DNA of 64,000 nucleotides from Limnomonas spitsbergensis (taxonomy: Eukaryota > Chlorophyta > Chlorophyceae > Chlamydomonadales): contig JAYJMM010000112.1 in the NCBI GenBank assembly GCA_037349105.1, positions 5,168,501 to 5,232,500 on the forward strand, read 5' to 3'. Below, in pieces: positions 24,074 through 35,000 of the stretch (the first letter of the stretch is position 1; every line of letters begins with the position of its first letter). The notes beneath the pieces are model-generated. The model was not told the origin of the DNA and made no database searches. It was given only the letters and a program-made list of their open reading frames with translations. Both the position numbers and the translations under genes were made by a program.

Positions 24074-25584
24074 ATGATGAGGCTGCAATGCGCCGTGGCA
24101 CTCGTCCTCATGGCTGCGTCCGGCACCTCCGTCTCAGCTTCGGCTAGGACATTGCTGTCTTCACCCCCATGTATCCCCTGGGCTTCCCCACTGCCCCCTC
24201 TTATCCCCCATCGCACTCGTCCCCTCCCTCCTACCCGTCTCCTCCTTCACCACCCGCCGTCTACAGCAACGCTGCCATCTCTCCCCGCACTGTTGACCTC
24301 CGCACCGCGTCCGAGTTCTCCGTGCTTGCATACTCAACCATCACCAACACTGTGAGTTACCAGGAAGACTGAGCGAGTGACAATTGTGAGCGACCTTGTT
24401 CTGTGCGAGATAATTCAAAAGAAAGGAGACGGAGTAAAACGCCACCCCATCCCTTGCAGTTAGAACTCAGTAAGGAGGGAATTTAGTGTCCTACCCTTGG
24501 CCAGGATGTGCTGCAGCGTTCACTTCCCTGGGGCAGGTCTGATCGCCTTTACCTAGGGATTCGTTATCTCACAAAGGATTGAAAACCACACGCAGTTCTT
24601 ACTTCTTGCTTGCTGGTCATAGGCCAGAAGTGTTGACATTGGTGTATTAGGTAAGAATTAGGCCTACATAGTACATTCCTCTTTCAACTAACTCCCATTG
24701 GCTACTGCTCTTCGCCCCTGCCTCAGGGTGCCACCACTGTCGGCGGCCTCCTCGGTGTCAGCCCTGGCTCGGCCGTGGCCAGAGAGACATCCATCATTTA
24801 CTCCTCGCTGCCCGTCCCCAACGGACGCGCAAGCACTCAGCAGGCCCTGGCCTCCAAGGCTGACGTCACGATCGCGTACCTCGATGCGGAGGGACGAACA
24901 GAGGACGTGGTCATCATCAACGTCGTGAACATCGGCGGCCTGACGTTCACACCAGGCCTGTACAAGACGGGTGCTTCCCTGGAGGTGTCTTCTGGCACGC
25001 TGTACCTGCGCGGCAACGGTACCTTCATCTTCCAGATCGCTAGGACGCTGCAGGTTAGTCCTAGTCCATGCAATCTTGGGTGTCGAGTGTGGTCATATCA
25101 ACGCACCCCTTTTCAAATTCAAACAAAAACGGATTTTGAATTCAAACAGGAACGGAAGCACCCTGGCTGGCAGAACCATTCCGTAACACTCATTGCTTCA
25201 TCCACAATAGGCTTTTTTGCTTCATCTAGAATTGGCTTCATGGTGCGTGACGCACATTCAGTTCCCTGCCTCGCCACTCTCTTCCGTCTACTCGCTTGTC
25301 CTGCCGCTGACATTTCCTCTGCTCTAATTATTTCTCTCTCCCCACCCCGGCACCCCCAGGTGAGCACTGGCCTCAGGATGGTGCTCCAGGACGGCGCCTT
25401 GGCCAAGAACGTGTTCTGGCAGTTGGGCAGCTCTGCCATCTTTGAGGTCGGCGCCGAGGTGGTGGGGAACGTCCTCGCAATGGTGGCTATCACGGCCAAG
25501 ACCGGGGCCACTGTCGAGGGGCGCTTGTTCGCGATGAATGCCGCCGTGGCCTTGGATAGCAACGTTGTGGTGTTCCCTGCATAA
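24074..25584 (+). CDS. Secreted ice-binding protein, DUF3494 family (three exons)
   Basis: Binds ice crystals and limits their growth or recrystallisation (known role of DUF3494 proteins, a right-handed beta-solenoid). Exons: 24074-24351, 24727-25053, 25360-25584, with in-phase GT-AG junctions. Hallmarks: TASEFSVLAYSTITNT, GGLLGVSPGSAV, DAEGRT, LTFTPGLYKTG, GTFIFQIARTL, then in the last exon LQDGALAKNVFWQLGSSA and TAKTGATVEGRLFAMNAAV. A good signal peptide (MMRLQCAVALVLMAASG) starts at 24074 but is in another frame than the mature part; the frames meet at a run of five C at 24164-24168. One more C would join them, so a sequencing error or a real frameshift is likely. TGTAA at 25757-25761 is a candidate algal polyadenylation signal. 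Neither intron has junction copies, unlike its neighbours. Confidence 0.85.
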
Positions 25585-26545
25585 GTACTTGACATAAAAC
25601 TGAGTGGATGTGAGGAAGAGTGTGGCTCTGCCCATCAGGGTGATGGCACTGGAGCTGATATGGAACATGATAAGCTAACCCCTTGTGTGATTGAGCAGGC
25701 TGGGCTGTTTCCTGGCTGAGTGTTTTGAGGTCTCTCATTCTTCTTAGTTCCACCCCTGTAATGGGGAGACGATTCTGTGTCTTGGGAGGGGAGAAAGTTG
25801 TGTAAATGAAGTGTTTCCCACTAGTTCTAATTTCAGTGCAAACTTGCAAATTGGGAGAAATCAGCACTTCATAAATTTAGTTGCCTCAATGGTTGATCAC
25901 GAAGGCTTGCATGCGGTTGTGCGCATCATCGCGATTTGTTTTGCTTGGTTATCTCCAATAAATCATTATTTGGGGGGATGTGACACTTTTGCTAGGTACA
26001 TTTCGGCCATTCTTCGCATGATATTCATCTTGTCAAATACTGTTTCAAATCATGGCCGACATGTGGCTCTATTCCGATGACGTGTTTTGTAGGTTCCTTG
26101 AGCCCACAGGCTTTTCAAATTTATGACCATAACGAGGGTTCATTAATTCATTTTAGTGACATTTTGTGTAGCTTGTTGTACCTCTCGAGCCATGTCTCCA
26201 GCAGTGTCACCCTGCTGCAGACAAGTCTATGAGGGGAGAGCAGCCATTCCTAGTGAAGATGTTCTGGTCGCTAACCGGGCGTAAGGTATCTCATCAGATT
26301 TGCATAATTCGAAACGGTCGCTGTGCAGTGACCACGGACTCGTCGAGGGCTGAACTAAATTATGTGGCCTTGGCAAATGTGGAGTGGTTTTCAAAAAAAA
26401 ACATTAATTTCCTTAGTTTACTGCATTTTTGGTTTCCTGTGGGGAGCGAGTGCGATTGTAGCTGAATGGGGGCGATATGGCACACTTTCAATTGTAATGG
26501 TGAAAATATCTGAACATGCTTTGTGCAGGAGAAAAAACATTGGAC
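25585..26545. other. 3' flank of the ice-binding protein gene
   Basis: This holds the probable 3' UTR with two TGTAA motifs (25757, 25801), then sequence in which I see no gene or repeat. Confidence 0.5.
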
Positions 26546-27080
26546 CGAGCTTTGTCAATGACATAACACCTCTGGGCCCTACTCAAAGAGGCTTGGCTGC
26601 GAGGGCGCTTGACTGAAGAGTTGTGAGAAAAGAACGAAACAAACACAAGGGGGCAGGACGAAAGCATGAGGAAATGTGAAGGGACAAGACAAAAGGCTGG
26701 AAAAGAAAAATAATGGGAGTCCCAGCCTCTGGAAACGTCTACGCCTCAACGACAGAGCATTGAACACTGACCAAGTGCCGTGATGCATTTCGATCGTGAC
26801 CGAAGATAAACTTATAAGTGGACTCAGCCACGCATCCAGGCTGACAATCTGGCAGTTTGGTGGCAAAAACGTTCAGTAGGCTGAGGACTGTCAATGACGT
26901 CATACCTCAGCTCCCACTTCAAGAGGCTCAACAGCATGGTCCATGCTGAAAAGGCTCGGCTGCGCAGGCGCCCGACTGTCGGGTCTGGAGGAAAATAAAC
27001 TGAAGGCTAGGTGAGAAAGGAAAGGAAGTTCGACCTGGGTGCTAGACTGTATAAAAGGACAACTGGAGGAACGAGGGGGG
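26546..27080 (-). mobile_element. Two minus-strand LINE tails
   Basis: The module GTCAATGACATAACACCTCT starts one tail at about 26546. A diverged GTCAATGACGTCATACCTCA starts the second at 26889. Both continue with the GGCTTGGCTGCGAGGGCGC type block and purine-rich DNA. Both are noncoding. Confidence 0.7.
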
Positions 27081-27529
27081 GACACTGGCAGAACGTAAAA
27101 AATGACTGGCATTGAAGGCATTGAAGGTGGCTTTTTCTCCCCCTTCTTCACCGACAAATAGCCAGGGCCGGCTTGGGTTCCCATTCCCTTTTACCGCATT
27201 CCCTTTCAAGATAGAACAAGCACATTCCTAGACATGGCATCCTGCACCTTCCTGAGGAGCTAAGGGTGCTTGCTTTAGCCTTGCAGAAAGCGGCCTTTGG
27301 TGGCAGTGGTCCGTGGCACGGCCATGAGAGGTATGGGCTCAATATTTGTTCGGTTCACTAAGCAGGATCCACCTACACCGCCCTCTTGAGGGTTGGGGGT
27401 GGTTGCTTTCAACCCCCAATCGAATTTTAGACCCCTAAAACCGGTCGTGTCTGGGATTCCCCCCAGTCTCCGCCCCGCAGCTACGCAGAGTAGGGAATCT
27501 AATCAGTGATATGCTCTGGCACTCTGGCT
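27081..27529. other. Noncoding spacer
   Basis: No gene seen. Confidence 0.5.
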
Positions 27530-27875
27530 AAGTATTTTTGCCTTAGCCTTGCATGCCTTGGCCATGTATTCCTTTGACTGCGTACCTTAGCCAGAGTGCC
27601 TTAGCCTTGCATGCCTTGGCCGTGTATTCCTTTGACTGTGTGCCTTAGCCAGATTGCCTTAGCCTTGCATGCCTTGGCCATGTATTCCTTTGACTGCGTG
27701 CCTTAGCCAGATTGCTTTAGCCATGTATGCCTTGGTCATGCATTCCTTTGACTGCGTGCCTTAGCCAGATTGCATTAGCATTGCATGCCTTGGCCACGCA
27801 TTCCTTTAACTGAGTGCCTTAGCCAGATTGCCTTGGCCATGCATGCCTTAGCCATGTATTCCTTTGACTACGTCC
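27530..27875. repeat. 58 bp minisatellite
   Basis: About six units spaced 58 bp, core GCCTTAGCCTTGCATGCCTT followed by a GTATTCCTTTGACTGCGTG block. Units diverge towards the right end. No relation to a nearby exon was seen. Confidence 0.9.
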
Positions 27876-29050
27876 TTTGTTTGTACGTCAGTCATGCGCA
27901 CCAGAGTACCTGACCTTGTAGTACAGTTGAGGATAGGCTCCTGGTTAGCTTTAGTGTCAAGGGGGCTCTGTCTCCTCCCGACCTCTTTTCTCCATGTGAG
28001 GTTATGTGAAGTTTTCACGAGTTTTTACAGTCCAAAAGAGCATTATATTTGATGCGTGGGACATATGCCCGTAAATCGGTATAGACACTTCGTTCATACT
28101 GTAGGACAGTAAGGTAAGCGAAAACTCTATTCATTCATTTGGGTTGTAAAAATGTTGTCTTACATGGCTGATGGACCCACCTCCTGGACAGATGTTAACC
28201 CTGATTCCACAGCAGGAAAAGAAAAAGCGCAGGGTCATGGGCTGAATTTCTGGGCTGAAGTTGGATTGAGCGAGCACTCCGAGCAGGGTTCTATCCAAGA
28301 ACTGCGCAGAGCACACACGTTCATTGATTGACCTGTGGGCCCAGTTGCACCAGCCCAATGGGACTCTGTGAGTGCGTATGAGGCAGGGCTTGCCGAACGG
28401 ACCATGCACCAGCCTCCTGGACTGGCAGCAGGGTTTGAAAGGCTTATTCTCCGCTGCAGCACTTCAATGAATTGAAATCACGGGCATGGCGTGGAGGGCT
28501 CAGATCCTGTAGAGGCGCTACACTGTTGCGCGCTCACTGCCAGGGACCCAAATTGACCTCGTGGAGGCAAAAAAAAGGCCGCAACACGCTTTAGAGAATT
28601 GGAGAGGCAAAGGAGTCTCCTAAAGGGGGTCACTCAGCCTCTCCAATTTTATAAAGACGCATACCGTCCTGTTTAATTGTACAGAGTCGAGTTTCGTTTT
28701 CTGGTGTCAGCGAACAGGTTCGCGTGCTCACATGTCACATTATGTTGCCCCTCTCCAAGAGCCACCATGCTGAGACGCGCTTATTTAGTGTGAACGCCTC
28801 ACGTCCCATCTCGTCAGCTCGTCACCATGTTCAGCCTGTCGGATCGACCGAGACCTACTCAATTTTGCACGGTCAAGATCACCGCTACAACGGCAGCCCC
28901 TGTTTTGAAATCAGCAGCCCTTCGTCAACTTGCTGCAATCAAAAGTGTGTGACGTGGCACTGCTGCGTACGGCTCATCCCATCTAACGCCAACGCCTCGA
29001 CTCATTTGATCACGCTCCTGTTCAGACATAACGCCTCAAAAACATTAATC
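27876..29050. other. Region upstream of KAS I
   Basis: No gene is supported here. The KAS I promoter and 5' UTR should lie near 28.6-29.05 kb. A near-palindrome CCTCTCCAATTTTATAAAG at about 28637 pairs with TTAGAGAATTGGAGAGGC at about 28591. Confidence 0.4.
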
Positions 29051-32000
29051 ATGTCCACTAATGCTGTGGGCCGATCGCCTCGCACCCTCAATGCCGGCTT
29101 CAGCTCCCGCCGACCGCAAGCCCCCAGTCGCGCAGGTATAAACGCCCTGTCTGCTGGCCCGCTCAATTAGTACCTTCACCTGCCAGATATGTTCGGATCT
29201 GAGATGCCGAGAGCTACTGTGCACACTGAGACGCCGGGTCCGATCTTGCCTCTCAGCCCGCCTGCCTCGGCAAAAGCTTATCTGACCCCTGGTCTAGTCA
29301 TTGTCTCCCCCACCGAGCTCCTGACCCCTGCACCGCCCGACACAAACCAATGAAATGGATCAGGCGCTGTTCGAGTACAGGCTGCTGCCAAGAAGCGTGA
29401 TGCAACGCAACGGATCGTCATCACAGGCATGGGCATCGCGTCCTGCTTCGGAAACGACCCCGACGTTTTCTATGACAAGTAAGCACACGGGCACCAGAAC
29501 GCCCGCACCTTCAATGGGATTTTGGACCGTTGGCACGAAGCGTAAGAGCATGGATTGCGATCTGCGGTGTCCCGTCAGGTCTCGGGACGGAACTGGCGCT
29601 GCTCGACGGGACTAGCCATTCCACCGACTCCCAAACGGCACATCTGATGGATGCAAAAGTCCACATTCCGTGCTTAGAATGATCACCTAAGACCGTTTAT
29701 TACCGCCCAATCCCAAACAACGCACCCGCCTCCCACTTGGATAGTACCTCCCCCCCCTTCCTTCTAGCCTCGCTCCTTGCCTTGCCTGGGTGCAGTGATT
29801 CAAACTGTCTGGCATAGTCAACGTCTGCACAGTTCAGTGATTGCACCTGCCCAGCCTGAAGCATGGCCATCAGTCCCACACCTGCACTGGCGGCAGCCAG
29901 GTTGATAGCATGGGCCCATGGGCTAACTTTTCTGGCTGCTATAATGGGAGCCCCCTGCAATTGACACCCATAGCCCAACTAATCTGGAGCTCAGCAAGGT
30001 GTTGTGTCCGGGGGAGGGCACCTGGTCCCGGCTGTCACTGCTCAGGATTTGCATGCGCAGGCCCCATGCGTATTTTGCATGCTCTGGCCCCATGCAGTCT
30101 TTCTATAGGTGCGTGCTAGACTTTCCTTGGAGAGCTGCCAGGTAGCCACCACTGAGCCGATAGGGACCAACTCTGGACCAGCCTATAACAATCAGCAGGG
30201 GTGGCTGCACCACGCCCCCTCGGCGGTAGACCGCGGTGAAGGCCATACATAGCTAATTTGTAGCTGAAGTTCACTCACATAAATAGTGCTCCCATGCGCG
30301 GCACATGTTTGTTTCTCCCTGGCCTGTCACATGCGTGGCTGCTTCCAGGTGCCCCCCCCCTCCAATTCCGTGTTCCGTGCAGTTCTAAATCCACCTCGCC
30401 AGTCACAGGTCCCTGATATCAAATGTCCTATGAAAGGCATCATCAATCGCCTCGTTGAAGGCCTTGCTCTCGCCCAATCAAGTGCCTCATCAAATGGCCC
30501 ACGACATGCGCCATCAATCGCCTAATGGAAGGCCTTGCTCTCTTGCCCTACAAAATGCCTCATCAAACATCCCATGTTATGCGCAGGCTGCTCGAGGGTG
30601 TCAGTGGAATAGTACCTATCACAAAGTTCGACGCCTCTCAGTTCCCCACACGCTTCGGGGGACAGATCAAGGACTTCGATGTTGAGGGGTGAGAAAGAGG
30701 AAAAGACATTCCCTGCACTTAGTCTTGCAGTCTGTTATAGGGTAGACACTTCAGTGAGGATTTGGAGTGAGGAAGAGGCGAGCTCAAATCCAGGACGGCT
30801 GAGGAGGGGAAGAGTGATAGTGTGAGACAAGGAGGGGCTCAAATCCGGGACTTCCACGCTGAGGGGTGAGAAAGAGAGATGTAGCATGTCAGATTAATGC
30901 TGGACAAGCAAATCGGGGCTCACATAGAGGATTTTTGACTTGAAGGGGTGAGACTGTCCATGCACCCTTGATGCGAATCCTTCGAACATGCATTTGTGCC
31001 ATGCCATGCTGTTTGGGCATGGAACAAGGTTTTGAACGCAGACGAGATGGCTCAGATCCAGGGTTTTGATTTTGACTTGTGCATGTTCGATAGGACTTCA
31101 TGGAACATGAATTCGTGCCATGTCGTGCCATATCGTGCCATGCTGTTAGGGCATGGATCAAGGATTTGAAAACAGACGAGGCTCAGATCCAGGGTTTTGA
31201 TTTTGAGGGGTGAGCGTCTCAATGAATCTTTGCCATGTCATGGCTTAGATCAACGATTTGATTGCAAAGGGGCGAAAAATAGGCTGCATCTCTGCAACCA
31301 GTTAAGCCCGGCCCCAGGTATCATAAATTCGGTACGAACCTGCTCCCATGCGCCCCATGCGCCCCCATGCAGTCTCATTGACGCCAAGAACGCACGTCGC
31401 TACGACGACTGCCTCAAGTACTCTGTGGTCAGCGGCCGCAAGGCATTGATCCAGGTATGTATGTCCAGGCTATCGGGACGGGAGAGGGAAAGCTAGCTCA
31501 GGCTTCCTGAGACTGTCTCACGTACTGGGTGGTCAGCGGTCGCAAGGCATTGATCCAGGTATGTATGTTCAGGCTATGGGGATGGGAGAAGGAAAGCTAG
31601 TTCAGGCTGCCTGAGACTGTCTGAAGTACTGGGTGGTCAGCGGCCGCAAGGCATTGATCCAGGTATGTATGTTCAGGCTATGGGGATGGGAGAGGGAAAG
31701 CTAGTTCAGGCTGCCTGAGACTGTCTCACGTACTGGGTGGTCAGCGGCCGCAAGGCATTGATCCAGGTATGTATGTCCAGGCTATCGGGATGGGAGAAGG
31801 AAAGCTAGTTCAGGCTGCCTGAGACTGTCTGAAGTACTCTGTGGCTGCGGTCGCAAGGCATTGATATAGTCTGATCTTTACGGAAATATAATGCAGTTAG
31901 TTTTTTATATTTGTTTTATTTTGGTATTTATTTTTATATGGAGTGGAGCTTTTTAGTGATGCTACATATAATTGTCTTTTTTTATTAAGTTTTTATAAGA

Positions 32001-35000
32001 ATATCTTATACAACACTTTATAAAACCTTAATGCCAAAATATTGATTCGAGTATAAAAAAATTATCGAATTCGACCTGAAGTTGATGCAATTAAGAAAGC
32101 AGCAGCAAAATCTTCGATTAAGCTTTACCCCTAAGGGCGGGGTAGAAAGGGGAGAGGAAAGGGGAAGATTTTGCATGGTCTTGTTGGGAAAGGCTTTACC
32201 CGACCATGCAGGTGGGGGTAACGCCTTTCCCAAGAAAGAGGAAGGGGCCCTAAGCAGAACAAGATTTTACGGTGAAATCTTTTCTTGGGAAAGGCTTTCC
32301 TGCATCTGATCCAAATGGCTGTCCTAGGCATCTGTGTGTCTTCATTGGTTCAATAGAAATGAGAAAACGAGGGGAGGTTCGTGGGGCAAGGTTGGTCGGA
32401 GCCCAAGCAAAATGTGTTTGGGCCTTGCCCGGGGCAAGTTTTGACAATCCAAGCTAACCTGCCTGCTGCTTCGCCGTATTTCGCTTGCAACTGCGTTTGA
32501 ATTCGAATGCCAATTTGAATGCAGGCCGGCCTCGACAAGCACAAGAACCCCGAGGGTTACGCCAAGCTGGACATCTCGCGCGTCGGTGTGCTCATCGGCA
32601 CCGGAATGGGCGGTCTGACGGTCTTCCAGGACGGTGCGTGCTGTACTGCTGTGAGGCCTGTAGAAGGATCCTGTAGGGTGTGTGCTAATTGGAATTGAAT
32701 TAGGCGAGGTGACCGTTTTCCAGGACGGTGTGTGCTACACTGCTGTAAGGCATCTGGGACGATCTTGTAGGATGTGTGCAAACTAGGACCGGAATAGGCA
32801 GTGGGAATAGGCATTCTAGGCGGACGCGTGTTGTACTTTTGTTCAGGCGTCTTGAAGGATCGTGTAGGAAGTGTAACTTGGGTTGGAGGGTCTGACAGTC
32901 TTCCAGGATATAGTGCGTGATGACTGCTATACTGCTGTGTAAGACTTACGGAAGGACGTCGCAGGGCATGAGCCCTCACCCGATGCGCATGGGAGGCGCA
33001 TGGCACCTCCTCCGACAGCAATACCACGTTTCATGTGGTCTAGGCGCGCGCATGGGTCCTGCATCACCACGCCTGCAGGCTGTTGGTACTGTGTGCTTTG
33101 TCCAGACCGACAGTATGAACTATCAATGAAAGCAGTTCTCTGGCTATGAACATCTGGGGAGGGTTCTGCAACTGCAATATTAAGAGACGGTCGAAGAGTC
33201 TGAACGCTGAACCCTGGACCCTTATCCCATCCAGGTATGCAGGACACCTGTTAACCCCATAACCTGGACCCTACTCCCGTCCAGGTGTTCAGAAAACTCT
33301 AATTTTCAACCCTTAACTCGTAACCCAAACCCTGCACTCTTAACCCTACACCCTACTCCCATGCAGGTGTCCAGGTAAACTCTTTACCCTAAACCCTGGA
33401 CCCTGCTCCCATGCAGGTGTCCAGGTAACTCTTTACCCTAAACCCTGGACCCTGCTCCCATGCAGGTGTCCAGGTAACTCTTTACCCTAAACCCTGGACC
33501 CTACTCCCATGCAGGTGTCCAGGTAAACTCTTTACCCTAAACCCTGGACCCTACTCCCATGCAGGTGTCCAGGTAAACACTTTTCCATAAACCCTGGACC
33601 CTACTCCCATGCATGTGTCCAGCTAAACTCCTAACCCTAAACCCTGGACCCTGCTTCCATGCCGGTGTCCAGGTTAACTCTTAACCCTAAACCCTGGACC
33701 CTGCTCCCATGCAGGTGTCCAGGTAAACTCTTAACCCTAAACCCTGGACCCTGCTCCCATCCAGGTGTCCAGGTAAACTCTTTACCCTATACCCTGGACC
33801 CTGCTCCCATCCAGGTATCCAGAAAAACCTAAACCCTAAACCCTGGAACCTACTCCCATCCAGGTGTCCAGAACCTTGTGCAGAAGGGCTACAAGAAGAT
33901 GTCCCCCTTCTTCATTCCCTACGCCATCACCAACATGGGAGGCGCGCTGCTGGCTATTGACCAGGTGGGTTGATGGAGTTCATTCGACCTGGTGGTATCC
34001 GCTGGCCATTGACCGTGTAGGATGCCGTAGGTTGGTTGGAATCGAACTAAGAAGAAGGGGTAAGTCAGCGCGAGCCGCGAGAGTTTGAGCTGAATGTGCA
34101 GTGAGCACGAGCACCAACATGGGAGGTGTGCTGCTGGCTATTGATCAGGTAGGCTGATGGAGTTGAATCAACCTGGTGGGTTGCTGCTGGCCACCGACCG
34201 TGTAGGATACTGTAGGTTAGTTGGATTATAACTAAAAAGTGGATGAATCAGCTGGAGTGTTTGAGCTGAATCAACGTGGGAGGTGTACTGCCGACTGTGG
34301 ATCAGGTAGGCTAATGGAGTTCAATTGACCAGGTGGGTTGCCGCTGGCCACCGACCCTGTAGGATGCAGTAGGTTGGTTGGATTTAGACTGAAAGGGTGA
34401 TTAGTCAGCGTGTGTATTTCATCTGAGCGGTAAGCATGAGCACCGACATGAGAGGTGAGCTGTTGGCCACCGACCGGGTGGGTGAGAGATTGGAATCGAC
34501 CATATAGAGTGTGCTTTAGTTCAACTCCTGAACCGTATTTCAGTTGTATGTGAAGCACCAGCATGGACAGGTATGCTCCTACTGGCTATCCAAATAAGGG
34601 GGCTAACAGTCTATTGGATTTGAATGGATGTGGAGTTTATTTGTAAACAGGTAAGGCCCTGCTGGCTATCGCCCAGGGTTGCTGGATTTGAACTGGAGCT
34701 CAATGGACCGGGTGGGGTGATGGAGGTTGTTACAAAGTTGACGCAACCACCCACAGCCTTTTGCGAAAGGGCCAGGCAGAGCAAACCGGGGGGAAACGAT
34801 GGAGGTGGATCGATGGAAGAAGGCTTTTGGACCTCCATTGAGTTTGAACTGAATGTGTGCAAGTAAGGTGATGGAGATCAAATGGAGCTGTTAGTTAAAC
34901 AGTCTGGATGATCAGAGTTCAAAGGGAGGTTATTTGACCAGACTGGAGGATAGAGTTTAAGTGGAGGTTTGACCAGGTTCGGTGATAGGAGAAATGGGAG

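Noticed and set aside
24074..25584. Bacterial contamination as the source of the ice-binding protein gene
   Set aside because: The gene has two in-phase GT-AG introns and is flanked by the same LINE family as the rest of the window.
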